60,939 nucleotides of DNA, taken from positions 1 to 60,939 of IMG/VR virus record IMGVR_UViG_3300027980_000037. One strand, given 5' to 3'. The translations under genes and the position numbers were made by a program. Below, one piece after another: positions 25,301-32,494 of the stretch. Source of the stretch: a virus. The notes under the pieces were generated by a model. The model ran no database searches and had not been told where the DNA came from. It saw nothing but the letters and a program-made list of their open reading frames with translations. The stretch's first letter is position 1, and the number at the start of each line of letters is the position of its first letter.

Positions 25301-27293
25301 CTGCTTCCGGCAAACGACTGTAGTCGATGTAGCGACGAAGACTGCTGGTTGCTTTAGCTCCGTATGCAGTGAGATATGTTTGGAACTCACCTTCAATAAA
25401 GTCAGCTTCTTTTTTGACCTCTTTCTGTGCAGCAGCCAGCCGCTTCCTGCCGGCTTCACTGGTTGGTTCTTTGCCTGTTTTCGGGTCGAAGCCAGAAGCT
25501 ACGGCAGACTCAAGCTGCTCGATCTTCGTTCTGCTCGATAGCACGTTTGACATGACCGACTGATGGAAGATTTCATTCTTCTGCTGGCTGTCGGGCCATT
25601 CGCCGCCAGCCGCCGTGTAATCGGATTTAAGGCTTTCGTCAGGCGATGGGAAGCTCGTCACATAGTCATAGCCGCCGGAAGTGTCCGGTGCTGCCCCTGT
25701 GGGCGCTGTATCGGGCAGAGTGACCGTATCACCGTCTGGCTGGCTATCAGGCTCAGGTTCGGTGTCTGGCGGCTGTACCGTGTTCCCTGTGTCCACCTGT
25801 GGCGCTGTATCAGGCTGCGGGGTCATGGGGATATCATCATCAGGCTCGGGCTGAGTTTCGCTCTCAGGGGCTGATTCTGGCGCTGCCTCGGCTTCCGGCT
25901 GGTTAGCCGGCTGGTTAGCCGGCTGGAATGTCTCAGGGTTGCTCATAGCCCGCGTGGCGAGCTGTGTCAGCTCTGTCAGGGCTTTAGCTGCGGTTGTATC
26001 CGTATCCTTTGGATCTGATGCCCTGTTCATCACATCAGCAACTGGCGCTATATCCAGCCCCTGATTAGCGAAAACGCGGGTAACTTCCTTAAACTTCCTT
26101 GCTAGGGCTGCTTCTGCGACCTTATTCGACTTATACGAGGCTTCACGCTCGGATACGTTGACATCGAATGTGCCGAAGCCGACACCCATAGCACCGCCGG
26201 CAATAGCGCCGCCAACCATTTCGTCGACAACACCATCCCATGTATCCAGATCGAGGTCGATCCCCTGCATGGTGACGTTCTGGATTGCCCGGGAAGAACC
26301 GGACTGACCGGCTTCCTGTACTGCTTCAGAGAGAAAACCAGCGCCAGCACCGCGAAGGCGGTTTGAAGCCCATACGCCAGAACCACCAAGCACCTTACCC
26401 AACACAGAGCCAAGCGGAGCGCCAAGCAGGGCCGACACACCAGTAACCTTGCTGGCAGCACTCTTTGAAAGCTCGTTAGCTAGTGTGTGTGAGGCGTACT
26501 GTACGCGCTCCATCGGTGACAGTTCGGGGGCTGACTGAAAGATTTCTTGGAAGCGCGGGTTAGCCCACAGATCTTCGGGGTCTGATTCCATGACCTGTCT
26601 GTAGACTTCAGCACCGGCGGCTGTGCCTTCGACAGCACCCTCACCAATACCGAAACCGACACCACCAAGCATACCGTCGACGATCCGCAGCTTCTTAGCA
26701 GCTGCAGCGCCTTTGGCTACCGTAGCTGCTGATGCGCCGGCTTTTGAACCAGCCTTAACAGCTGCATCAAGGGTCGCTCTGCCGAATGGGTTAGCAAATA
26801 ACTGCAGACCTTTGGTGACTGCACCACCAGCACCCATACCAAGCATAGTGCCAGGTATCGAACTTGCGCCGGCAAGCCCGACCTTATGCAAGCTCCAATC
26901 GTCGATCTCCCACGAACCGTCAGGGTTTACCTTAGTCCAATCTCGGCTGATTTCGTGCAGGGCATCTGCAGACATACCGCTGTACCAATGGTCAACGGCA
27001 CTCGAAGCGGCATCTTCCAACGCAGAGCCAGCGTCTTCCATACCACCCATACGCATGAGCCAGCCCATGCCTTCGCCAATCTGAGCGAAGCCACCCATGA
27101 CAGCCCTTCCGTAGTCGGAAGCACCAATATCAGGATCGTCTGATTGTGAGGATATTTGGGAACTGTAAGTGCTGCTTAAATAATCATCGAGCGGGGAGCC
27201 GCCTGATATTTGTTGTCCAGCAGATTCTGTTTTAGCCGGCGCACCTTCGCCGCCATACTGCTGTTTCAAATAATCGTCTAATGGCGATGCCAT
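16251..27293 (-). CDS. Giant polyvalent virion protein, 3680 aa
   Basis: Last gene of the late operon, after the internal virion genes, as for proteins carried in the capsid and ejected into the host. Visible parts: SPLDDYL repeated at 3-9 and 33-39; Ala/Gly-rich hydrophobic region (about 90-380); Pro/acidic linker (about 465-550); PKAK repeats (about 805-820); pyrophosphatase-like polyvalent domain (about 1262-1375); DdrB/ParB-like domain (YPEEMQPRDRSRD at 1441; to about 1720); RadC/JAB domain with HNHPGG at 2037 and downstream S and D; zincin-like HEIIGHY at 2334-2340; long C-terminal LPD38-like region (about 2780-3500); terminal coiled coil. Expected to protect incoming DNA and alter the host cell; those roles are inferred from polyvalent-protein families. 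Confidence 0.85.
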   Translation of the reverse strand: MASPLDDYLKQQYGGEGAPAKTESAGQQISGGSPLDDYLSSTYSSQISSQSDDPDIGASDYGRAVMGGFAQIGEGMGWLMRMGGMEDAGSALEDAASSAVDHWYSGMSADALHEISRDWTKVNPDGSWEIDDWSLHKVGLAGASSIPGTMLGMGAGGAVTKGLQLFANPFGRATLDAAVKAGSKAGASAATVAKGAAAAKKLRIVDGMLGGVGFGIGEGAVEGTAAGAEVYRQVMESDPEDLWANPRFQEIFQSAPELSPMERVQYASHTLANELSKSAASKVTGVSALLGAPLGSVLGKVLGGSGVWASNRLRGAGAGFLSEAVQEAGQSGSSRAIQNVTMQGIDLDLDTWDGVVDEMVGGAIAGGAMGVGFGTFDVNVSEREASYKSNKVAEAALARKFKEVTRVFANQGLDIAPVADVMNRASDPKDTDTTAAKALTELTQLATRAMSNPETFQPANQPANQPEAEAAPESAPESETQPEPDDDIPMTPQPDTAPQVDTGNTVQPPDTEPEPDSQPDGDTVTLPDTAPTGAAPDTSGGYDYVTSFPSPDESLKSDYTAAGGEWPDSQQKNEIFHQSVMSNVLSSRTKIEQLESAVASGFDPKTGKEPTSEAGRKRLAAAQKEVKKEADFIEGEFQTYLTAYGAKATSSLRRYIDYSRLPEAARSEQESLDKDLASIEAQGTDFTGFMGDVVNPKVKQGVVSLNKAGIKTSMSGDMYNAGLIYLDVESDVTGELPEGWVKTGRHIEQTKADVLGGDTKKAKMSPGTRIARKDTGPITKAEADALVAAFTPSEDNKTEAAPKPKAKPKAKPKAKTKADNSVPKLEPNDVKKLDKTHDAVKLSTGKINKPVEVGGRLFTAAGITHQGERGPKQIRYVELVPQEDYEGETIDVGQQIEQYDKGRQRGDWTGTRVQHGKKKYVVARNYEWNRDGGWGTSKEIFAPETKAPTEQTVDEFKVEVANAVVDAMRPYYSEEDTDGNSWLRRLKKHNDFKANKKNKKEAGTFSNDDIAFVIHSDQAEGVIIVTRYNKVLRKNAQIQVSAQWVLEQLAGNTDTDFQMFVTYKRGNMALNKTYDVEAGIPDIQPYLDQLPEYEQYSDRPHAEMFHGKLETVKVMNIDGTMVAIRRVIEHQDEIRSVHYTELTPIEDWNAETITDIEGFGETSNTKKGARRPWDYSGRVIDVDGKQYVAGDNFEYSNYDANDTGGIKREPGKIQNVEKGSVNAAAAASPFNPENDKPEPTTSQQNAGTEGNFEQPAIEWEAAGLTLRMQYPKGSERYGKTLKAHYGNIEGTKGHDRMKIDVIIGDALETSDKVWFVDQLDDGGMTYVQTKVLVGFNRKAAAMSAYKAMYPSGENISYQGKISELKDWIDSGQESQMTAPRGIFSGVNNFGSDSTSEEMKAGIGSNQQTLFGSRKVSTRWEIWDLRDLVASNLISGKKNKNYPEEMQPRDRSRDATQQWINETKSKFQPERVGFTTTAEDGAPVITKDGVVVSGNGRVMLFKSSFGKDENESTEALQKEYHDYIIKNESQFGFNFGEDKKDSVYGFSVLVRVIQEEMSDAELADLGKEGNVSAQAAFSPSEQAAKDVVSEKMIGMLNPDDKGNLLAASNMPFMVEFMNENIPVAERAAFMTEDGRPTKQLADRVQQAVFWTAYRNERILSLMAEEADPGIKNIIAALNKAAPNFARAQSAANGKLGDLDAVTPLTDAIEAIRSAKGAGLTVEEFLAQRDAFTEIDPTADRFARFLDANMRSGQRMGSALSHLAERINNEISKGSTEDIFGSEPASLDDLLSATNDYMKEQWGDAPKGKQNQLFSKRPVSRVSLAEGDIVSRIWYVDSLMHPVGPDGQFQQVNGNTFLYSSPDEISKVGGEVYAIDISNLNLSQFTVSPAKTKAAYPAKIRRDHILSKTEVYAILNKPETKPQPVPSAPPAAKKPTIIKPEKGTPATLYQQPVGNAVQSMIKYPHETVDTAQQAADIFHAVIGQKSHEVLLGLITDKNNKPLFVVRLSVGGISATTMYSEVFFPAVMSDPNGVNFWMAHNHPGGITTQSDSDRKLARSINLSLTQTGLNFKGSIVVARGSKYTFFHPGSGVDQSKREVERPQETGNEETIPLIERRFVGEVEEVPPAKINSAEDIEAWVQENLDGQEGILMLNQRAMITGFLPYDLDEAGLLRRGDMETGAPLIMRELGKAGANRIVLVSNRENYRTLNGVADNIKRLLNRLDMQFTDWINNGKTVRRTGGRGALPDTRAHKFLSAGTEQVEEGLTVEQVDMFLSPFKSQFGGVVDIEVVQSNSDLPFDVEPSDIIEGVYLEGTNKVYMVADNLRNADDVARVASHEIIGHYGLEKLPEFNDVLGAVKSMARSGNKRVADAWKEAELRNPNENNDVLAKETLAILTERGNNNIGILARARVAMRQALRRIGFNQEITEEEVDALIIRAARDLTKANMDYQQTIMSASQTATLENPDAFRDEISKAMEEIYEEYGPSTDAERINPVFSKGNVVEMSMPALSQTDRLFLEGAKNPAAMLELQKFIEDPMDTDALDSFIFETIKAARFIDADAQQGDIEIYPDRDYIENEREADIADTIDLISLAMEDIVLGRFVRNQTKYKSADEALIDLSRRMTTPAGRPFKPRFSKRYEDRHEPVGQHIDRFLSMLTPHNSFLGLIELKSFLKTPSGANREALLEQVRKDLIFQYTSKYQPKYKKHNPRNIDGLNKAMILIDDAFDTVASNLKIGTVKEFRDITKAFINKKYGNTRNMYSKRATGGDRMEALTGKYLAKPQEDYTLRDRMRIWFRNMTNWDWRAIRQNIIDNAESLRALEVDTFGQTLDAAYSPYKAVLATRNIRSVMTYVMIGGIPQLKDGSFQPKAGRKGIIEIFRPLTDHKDGNLLHLWELYAAAKRAKQLMNEKNKDGTEREKLFDPEDIEEILELKDKYLDENGESIFEKVHKDWMKMNSEALDLLEKSGVLDAELRKTFINNMYVPFHRAMESIEFDEYSKGEGRKPRGMRGGVSNVNSGIMRLKGSERKVGHVFENMVMNMTYMMDAAYRNHAMQRVALAYDGGALEKIDLETEAVQISLQQMASALRKAGLIVGNTPAPGQVDTFGMQVVQRMTPEQRDQWLKVFRKVAPAGDNIVTVLQNGQRVYYRVHDPLLLRTLQGVGTQRFDNIMGLFGGSKRLLTTMVTTDPAFMMANFVRDTLAAWVQSDVGMKPFVDSVKGMKSAWNEDEDMLTLMAAGAGGGGFYDTNSDDVRKLIAKKVPRGHVDSFMNSIVSPSGMWRFWRRVGNASEQANRVAVYKRVRGAGGSVAEAAYQARDVLNFTMVGDNPTVMALVATVPFFNARLQGLYRLSRGAMDNPKAFATKGFILAAMSLALLYRNWDNDDYERLPEWDKDLYWHIWIGRDMANDNKGEHFRIPKPFEVGAMFATVPERIWRKTAGRDDLNLMKERGLSMMFETFAFNPVPQLIKPIWEQKSNLDFFTNSPIVGFSEQGRIPEAQYNPWTSEFMREMAKAMPDSAPAWLRSPQRLEHALRGYFGATGMYILDAADYMTRGAFGYPDKTAKDIRDYPVVKRFWRNPNPRYTKYANQMYGMLEESNDIYRTINAYKKQGLGKEAKALYKDKVGVLAARNNLNKMLKEIRKVNDRIRQIEYNNVMNSDEKKAAIDRLQSRKNKVMSRVEAFAHLF
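16308..16333 (+). terminator. Rightward intrinsic terminator inside the giant gene's 3' end
   Basis: AAGGCGGTC-tat-GGCCGCCTT, a 9-bp stem with one wobble, followed by five T residues. It is embedded in the last codons of the convergent giant gene. It terminates the recT operon and/or the predicted small RNA. Confidence 0.75.
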
Positions 27294-27316
27294 AGCACTT
27301 CCTTATTGTTCCCTTC

Positions 27317-28468
27317 TCAGGGTATTGCTGGTTGTGCCACGCCGGATGCGCTAGGTTTAGCAACACCGATTTGGCTCTGTTCCTGTATCCACCGTTGTTT
27401 TTCGGGAGTGTCTTCCAGCCCGAATAAAGAATCCGCAGCTTTTGAAAGACGCGCACCTAGTGCGTTCTTTTCTTTGTCTGCAAGGCGCTGTCTTCCAGCG
27501 TCGAGATTTTTTTGCCTGTAGTCTCGCATCGGCTGAAGCACGTTATCCATTAACGCGCCGCCAATCATTCCAATAGGCGAGTTTCCAATAGTTCTGCCTT
27601 CTTCTGCTGGCATTACTTCCTGTGCTGCAGATTGTGAAGGGTCGATACCTGGTTCTGAAACATTCGGCTGTTTTGTGGTCGACAGAACCGGTGCTGGTTC
27701 TTCACCAGCATCAGTCATATATGGCTTGCCGGTTTCCTGCTCCTGATCGAGAATGGTTTTCCATTCTTTACCGGAAGCCAGATGTTCTTCTTTGGTTTCC
27801 TGACCGCCACCTTTCTTACCGCCACCTTTCTTACCACCCATTTGTGGCGGCGGTGTCAGCCCGGTCAAAATGCCAGCTTCAGCAACCATAGCGTTCAAGA
27901 ACTTCGGCTCACCGAATGAATATGGTTGCAGGATTGTGGCAGCACCTTCGGCTGTGTTGTCGTATCCAGACCAGCCTTCACGAACACCACGACGATACAG
28001 AGCCAACGCGATTCGAGAGTAATCTGATTTGAATGATGCTGTCTGTTGCGGCGTAGGCTCTAGCAGCTCGTCGTATTTACTACGAACATCGGCAAGCATC
28101 TTGTTTGTGGCTTGTTCGGCCCTAAACATGATGTCGTTGTCTTCTTTCGAGTCACTGCGAGCCAACCTCTTGTCTTCGATTGCAAGCTGCTTATCCAGCC
28201 GGCGGTCTGCCTCCGCCTGTTCTTTTGCGAACCGGCGTTCCCACTCTGCGTTTTTACGGTCTTCAGCCGCAAGCAACGCATCAGCATCAAGAGTAGCCTT
28301 GAGCCGCATACGGTTTTCAGCGCGGGTGTTTTCCAGATCAGCCTGACGCTCACGCCACTGGCGATCCCTCTCGCTTTCATCGCTACGCATTGATTGCGCA
28401 ACCATTTTGCTGCCGCCATCAGCCAGCGCGCCTAACGCATCAGACCACCTGTTCGGATCTCTAGCCAC
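27317..28468 (-). CDS. Internal virion/ejection protein candidate with coiled coil, 383 aa
   Basis: Residues 25-120 form an unusually charged coiled coil (ESERDRQWRERQADLENTRAE...). A helical middle, a GGKKGGGKKGG linker (about 210) and a second charged helix (about 325-350) follow. It lies directly upstream of the giant gene and overlaps the 228-aa gene by 8 bases. Position and composition match podoviral internal core proteins. Confidence 0.6.
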   Translation of the reverse strand: MARDPNRWSDALGALADGGSKMVAQSMRSDESERDRQWRERQADLENTRAENRMRLKATLDADALLAAEDRKNAEWERRFAKEQAEADRRLDKQLAIEDKRLARSDSKEDNDIMFRAEQATNKMLADVRSKYDELLEPTPQQTASFKSDYSRIALALYRRGVREGWSGYDNTAEGAATILQPYSFGEPKFLNAMVAEAGILTGLTPPPQMGGKKGGGKKGGGQETKEEHLASGKEWKTILDQEQETGKPYMTDAGEEPAPVLSTTKQPNVSEPGIDPSQSAAQEVMPAEEGRTIGNSPIGMIGGALMDNVLQPMRDYRQKNLDAGRQRLADKEKNALGARLSKAADSLFGLEDTPEKQRWIQEQSQIGVAKPSASGVAQPAIP

Positions 28469-29147
28469 TTTTCACCGCCTGTTCAATCGCTGCTTGCATA
28501 TTAGCAGGGCGCTGTTTTTTTTCTAGTTTTGAAGTTGTGTTCAGATTCGGGTTCATACCAATACCCTGCATTGATTTCTCGAAGCCATCTGGAACTTGAC
28601 CAGCCTGAGCCTCGTTGCTGATGTGAACAGCCGCCATATCTTCGGCTTCCATCATGTGCTGCTCACCGTCCTGACCGTTGAGCATATCTTCGCCCATCAT
28701 CTTGCGGGATTCGGTAAACGCTAACTTCAGCTGCTCTTGATATTCCTCGCTGTCTTTTTCAAACGGCAAGATGCCGGCATCAGCAGCCATATCCATCAGG
28801 ATTTCTGTCTGTTCAGCACCGGCATGGAAGATTTCATCACCCTCGATGTTTGCACCGGCTTGTGCGGCGCTATTGATGATCTGCTCACCAATGTTGTACT
28901 GAGCTTTGGCGATATTCACATACACAGGATTGTCAGGGTTATTCAAATACTGAAGCACCTGATCTGCACCAGAGCCTTCAACGTATTTGGCAAACTGATA
29001 CACCAGCTGGTTGTAAACTTCCTGCTGCTCAGGTGTTACTTCGCCTTCCGCAACTGGCTGTTCGCCAGGGGCTAAACCTGTCGGGCGAAGATCATCCGGC
29101 GACTTGCCGGATGGCGCTGGCAATAGTTCTTGTGGCTGATTATCCAA
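28461..29147 (-). CDS. Acidic internal virion protein candidate, 228 aa
   Basis: Acidic and glutamine-rich, mainly helical, without membrane segments. It overlaps both neighbours by 8 bases, so the four genes 27317-30445 are translated as a set. Its place between a hydrophobic 281-aa protein and the coiled-coil protein suggests a capsid-core or ejection component. Confidence 0.55.
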   Translation of the reverse strand: MDNQPQELLPAPSGKSPDDLRPTGLAPGEQPVAEGEVTPEQQEVYNQLVYQFAKYVEGSGADQVLQYLNNPDNPVYVNIAKAQYNIGEQIINSAAQAGANIEGDEIFHAGAEQTEILMDMAADAGILPFEKDSEEYQEQLKLAFTESRKMMGEDMLNGQDGEQHMMEAEDMAAVHISNEAQAGQVPDGFEKSMQGIGMNPNLNTTSKLEKKQRPANMQAAIEQAVKSG

Positions 29148-29985
29148 ACTTATTCACCTCTGGTTTCGCCATCTTCTGAACACCATTGTCGACCATAGTC
29201 GGTGGCAGTGCTGGCATAGGGTCGCCACCATAAGGACTACCGCCTTCGTGACTAACCTTCGAGTGATCCGTGAAACCTTCGACCGGCCCTTTCTTGTTCG
29301 CGCCATAAAACGTACCGCGTGAATAAGGGTCTGGCGACTTCGCCATCATGGAGCTGGCAACCTGAAGGCCCGTTGAAGCGGCAATCCATTTGCTTGTGGT
29401 GTCGAGATTGCCCCAGCTGCCGGCTACTTTCTGACCGGCGCTTTTAACAGCTTCCATAACACCCTTGCTGCCAACTTCTTTAACAACCTGATTGGTGGTT
29501 GCTTTGACAACTTCCTGACCGGCGTTCTTCGCCAGCTGACCACCAACTTGTTTACCAAGCTCACCACCAACACCAACAGTGCCTTGTGCTGAAGATGTTG
29601 CACCAACTTCAAGCGCCTTTTCTGCACCGGTTGCGGCCACCTGAGCGCCAGCACTAGCAGCTGCTTGTGTTCCTGCGAGCGCGGTATCTGTAATACCCTT
29701 GCCGGCGACACCAAGATTCTGAGCGAAGCTGCTGAATATGCCGGCATTACCGCTGGCGGTAGCACCGAAACCCGGCATTGATGCCAGCACACCGTTTGCA
29801 GCAGGGAAATAACTGAGCGCCACCCCGAAGGTAAAGTAAGCCGCCACCACCATGATCGCGATTTTCGCGATGGCAGGAATGTTGTTGATTACGCGCTTAA
29901 AGACATCACCAACCTTCTTTACAGCCCGCTTAACAGTGCCGACTACCTTCTTTCCTGCGCGCTTGACAAAATTACCGATTCCCAT
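29140..29985 (-). CDS. Membrane-active ejection protein candidate, 281 aa
   Basis: A very basic N-terminus (FVKRAGKKVVGTVKRAVKKVG) precedes a hydrophobic segment (IAKIAIMVVAAYFTFGVALSYF, about residues 38-60) and a long Ala/Gly/Val-rich stretch to about residue 210. Such amphipathic and hydrophobic proteins in the internal-virion cluster often form the trans-envelope ejection channel. The role is inferred from features and position. Confidence 0.55.
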   Translation of the reverse strand: MGIGNFVKRAGKKVVGTVKRAVKKVGDVFKRVINNIPAIAKIAIMVVAAYFTFGVALSYFPAANGVLASMPGFGATASGNAGIFSSFAQNLGVAGKGITDTALAGTQAAASAGAQVAATGAEKALEVGATSSAQGTVGVGGELGKQVGGQLAKNAGQEVVKATTNQVVKEVGSKGVMEAVKSAGQKVAGSWGNLDTTSKWIAASTGLQVASSMMAKSPDPYSRGTFYGANKKGPVEGFTDHSKVSHEGGSPYGGDPMPALPPTMVDNGVQKMAKPEVNKFG

Positions 29986-30445
29986 ATTTCTTACCCTGTT
30001 TTGGTCTTACCATCGTGAAAGCCGTAGCACATTCCTGTAGACCGGCTTCCTCAAACACCTGATCGTGCATTCCGTAAGCATAGGCGTGTGCAGTGCCTAT
30101 GGTTACTTCCGACACTGACGGAAGCGACCACGCCCAATCCAAAAAGCCCGCTGTCAACAAAGCCTGTGCTTTGGTGTTATCGGCAGTGAGAATAATTGTG
30201 GTCGCGTTCTTTTTGGCGGCGTTGTACCACAGAGGGTTTGCAGACCCTACAACAATACCTTCAATTTTGTGTTTGCCTTGAACAACCAAACAGCAAGCCA
30301 GTTTGTTAGCGATAGCATATTTTATGGTCGCCACCATATCCGCTTTCTTTGCTGGTATATCTTTGTATGGGCTAACACCTTTGGCGTTAGCCAGCATTTC
30401 AAAAAGCTGCCAGATGTCGGTTTCTTTTGCTTTTCTTAGAATCAT
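29972..30445 (-). CDS. GNAT-like acetyltransferase in the virion gene cluster
   Basis: 157-158 aa. The N-terminus MILRKAKETDIWQLFEML is the usual GNAT strand-helix start, and the order of strands and helices (ACCLVVQGKHKIEGIVVGS; VSEVTIGTAHAY; FEEAGLQECATAFTMV) fits the fold. ATG 30445 is in a TAATG junction, preferred over the longer frame from 30517. Podoviruses sometimes carry acetyltransferase-fold proteins among core genes; substrate unknown. Confidence 0.5.
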   Translation of the reverse strand: MILRKAKETDIWQLFEMLANAKGVSPYKDIPAKKADMVATIKYAIANKLACCLVVQGKHKIEGIVVGSANPLWYNAAKKNATTIILTADNTKAQALLTAGFLDWAWSLPSVSEVTIGTAHAYAYGMHDQVFEEAGLQECATAFTMVRPKQGKKYGNR

Positions 30446-31509
30446 TATCCACCACCACCCATCGGTGTTCCTTCGTACCCATATCCGCTCGGCGCTGATG
30501 CGCGCCCGGGCCACCACGTATCATCCCACAACGGCGAGTTTTCGTATTGGTGAGCCAGAAGATCAAGGTCAGCCCGATACCTGTCGGCTGCAATCTTGAT
30601 TGCTGCTTCTTCCTGCTGGGCATTCAGACCATCTGCGCTGTAGATCGCCCGCACTTCCTCGGAATATGAATTCTGGCGCTGTGATACAGATGCAAGGTAT
30701 TGCTGACCGTATGCGATAGAACCGTTCTCACGCATTGTGTCTAGCGTCTTCAAGTGGTCTGCTGTCGCAAGCGATGCAGCCTGACCAGCAAGTGTCATGT
30801 TCTGAGCGCCGCGTGATGCAGCCATCATCATTGCGCGACCAATAGACTGCTCATAGTACGGAGCCATGTCGCTTTGTCGTACAGACTGCGGCAGCATTTG
30901 CATGGCGGTTTGTACTTCGTAAGCAACAGGCTTTGGAACTGGTGTCAGCAGATCTTGAATTGATGATTCGCTACCATCGAAACCCTCGAAACCTGGCACA
31001 TTAGCCATATTGTCGATCAACTCGGTCATGGCTTGGTCGTAAGCTGGATTACCTTCCGCCCATTCTTCGCCGGCTGATGGCTCTGGCAGCGGCTGCGGGG
31101 TCACTGTGGCTTGTTCCGTTTGTGGGGTTGTTACTGTAGGAAGAACCGGTGCTGGCTGTGTAGGGTTATCGCCGCCGTAGTTTCCAACATCGCCAATACC
31201 TTCTAGGGTGGCTTTTTGGTTTTCCTCAGACTCTTTGGCTGATTTCTGCCACGGCAATTCAATACCGTTATTCTCGAAGAAGTTACCTGTAGTGGAACCC
31301 AGCCCGGATGATTGTGTAGAGACAGAAAGAACAGGCTTTGCTTCGGTACTGGTTTCGCCGGTAAGTTCCGGTTGTTTGTTCTCAGCATGGCGAGCTACAA
31401 CAGCATCTGCCGGCGAATTACCGCCACCAGAAGACGGTTGATTCAGGCCGGCTTTTTCGGCGGTCTTTTCAATCAATGGTTTAGCTTTGGAGATTCCTGC
31501 TGATAGCAT
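30445..31509 (-). CDS. Internal virion protein candidate, 354 aa
   Basis: The N-terminal 190 residues are low-complexity, Pro/Thr/Glu-rich and disordered. The C-terminal half is helical (QMLPQSVRQSDMAPYYEQ; SVSQRQNSYSEEVRAIY), ending in GTPMGGGG. It is first of the internal-virion set downstream of the lysis genes. It may be a core or scaffolded ejection protein; no homology recognised. Confidence 0.55.
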   Translation of the reverse strand: MLSAGISKAKPLIEKTAEKAGLNQPSSGGGNSPADAVVARHAENKQPELTGETSTEAKPVLSVSTQSSGLGSTTGNFFENNGIELPWQKSAKESEENQKATLEGIGDVGNYGGDNPTQPAPVLPTVTTPQTEQATVTPQPLPEPSAGEEWAEGNPAYDQAMTELIDNMANVPGFEGFDGSESSIQDLLTPVPKPVAYEVQTAMQMLPQSVRQSDMAPYYEQSIGRAMMMAASRGAQNMTLAGQAASLATADHLKTLDTMRENGSIAYGQQYLASVSQRQNSYSEEVRAIYSADGLNAQQEEAAIKIAADRYRADLDLLAHQYENSPLWDDTWWPGRASAPSGYGYEGTPMGGGG

Positions 31510-31673
31510 TGCATAACCCTCTGTTCATGCTGGATATAATACCGCGATTCCCATTTTTTAACAGCTTTAGCAAGCTCAGGGCTTCGATACCATTTTTTCA
31601 GCGCATCTTGTAATAGTCGGTGGTGAGACTGCGGAAGGGTGCGGCGCTGAAACTCGCTGTCTGCCTGTCTCAC
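31473..31673 (-). CDS. Small basic protein between spanins and virion genes, 66 aa
   Basis: GTG 31673 lies two bases after the o-spanin stop; the end overlaps the next start by 37 bases. It is basic and helical (LLQDALKKWYRSPELAKAVKKW). Tight packing supports expression; function unknown. Confidence 0.5.
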   Translation of the reverse strand: MRQADSEFQRRTLPQSHHRLLQDALKKWYRSPELAKAVKKWESRYYIQHEQRVMQCYQQESPKLNH

Positions 31674-31675
31674 AG

Positions 31676-32005
31676 CTACTCGACCTTAAAGCAGCTTTGT
31701 TCTTCATCCCGCTGCCATAGCCGGATGCACTCGAAGCGTCTGTTACAGGATAGCTGCTGGCTGTGCTTCTCTGCTATGACCGGCGGTAGGTCTTCCCAAG
31801 TTGCGCCTTTATCCGGCATAGCCGTAATCGGACATGGTTGCAGAAGTATGGCGGGTATCTGAACCCGTTGTACGTCCGTAACTTCGACGATCTGCGGCTC
31901 ACTCGGTCGGCTGCGCCATGTGCATCCCGTTAATGACGATATCAGGAATACGCTCAGAAGCGCACCACCAATCATCATCCGACATAAGGTTGTTTGCACC
32001 TTCAC
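31676..32005 (-). CDS. Outer-membrane spanin lipoprotein (Rz1-like)
   Basis: 109 aa. The signal peptide ends in the lipobox LTGC (LISSLTGC, about residues 21-28). The mature protein is Pro-rich, as usual for o-spanins. It starts inside the i-spanin gene in another frame, the classical overlapping Rz/Rz1 layout. With the i-spanin it fuses inner and outer membranes in the last step of lysis. Confidence 0.8.
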   Translation of the reverse strand: MKVQTTLCRMMIGGALLSVFLISSLTGCTWRSRPSEPQIVEVTDVQRVQIPAILLQPCPITAMPDKGATWEDLPPVIAEKHSQQLSCNRRFECIRLWQRDEEQSCFKVE

Positions 32006-32279
32006 TATTCTCTCTCATTTGTTGTGCGGCTTTTTGCGCACTGTTCAACCATTGCAGCATTACTTCTGCCATAACACTGCTTCGTTCTTGTTCCCGCTCA
32101 AACGCTGCAAGAATTTGATCTCGGTCATTGGTGATAACACCTAATGTAGCCGTAGCATTAACCAGCGCCTGATCTGCTACCGCCAGCTCGCCTGACAGGT
32201 TTTCGATCTTGCCGTTCTGATACCAAAGAGCTACACCAGCAGCTAAAAGAATCCCGGCTATTACTGCGTAGATATTCAC
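31899..32279 (-). CDS. Inner-membrane spanin (Rz-like)
   Basis: 126 aa: one N-terminal membrane segment (residues 3-19, YAVIAGILLAAGVALWY) then a periplasmic coiled coil (NGKIENLSGELAVADQAL...; DQILAAFEREQERSSVM). Its last 107 bases overlap the o-spanin gene out of frame. Together they bridge the envelope during lysis. Confidence 0.8.
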   Translation of the reverse strand: MNIYAVIAGILLAAGVALWYQNGKIENLSGELAVADQALVNATATLGVITNDRDQILAAFEREQERSSVMAEVMLQWLNSAQKAAQQMRENSEGANNLMSDDDWWCASERIPDIVINGMHMAQPTE

Positions 32280-32494
32280 TTAACACCCCGCGTATGTTCA
32301 TAAGCTGCAGCACCGATATAAACGATGATGTTGCCGGTACTAAAAACTGCTACCGCCGGCATACCAACAGCGTATGACGCATCACTTATCCAGATCGGCC
32401 CTAACAATGCGTAGCCAATCATAAACACCAGTGATGTGTACGCAAACCGTCTGCGATTTTTCCAAAGGTCTTTAGGTTGGTCAGTTGCAGACAT
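32276..32494 (-). CDS. Holin-like membrane protein, 72 aa
   Basis: Basic N-terminus (LWKNRRRFAY), two hydrophobic segments (about 18-36 and 43-63) and a short polar tail. Length and topology fit a two-segment holin. It lies between the endolysin-side genes and the spanins, overlapping the i-spanin start by ATGA. Holins open the inner membrane and set lysis timing. Confidence 0.65.
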   Translation of the reverse strand: MSATDQPKDLWKNRRRFAYTSLVFMIGYALLGPIWISDASYAVGMPAVAVFSTGNIIVYIGAAAYEHTRGVK

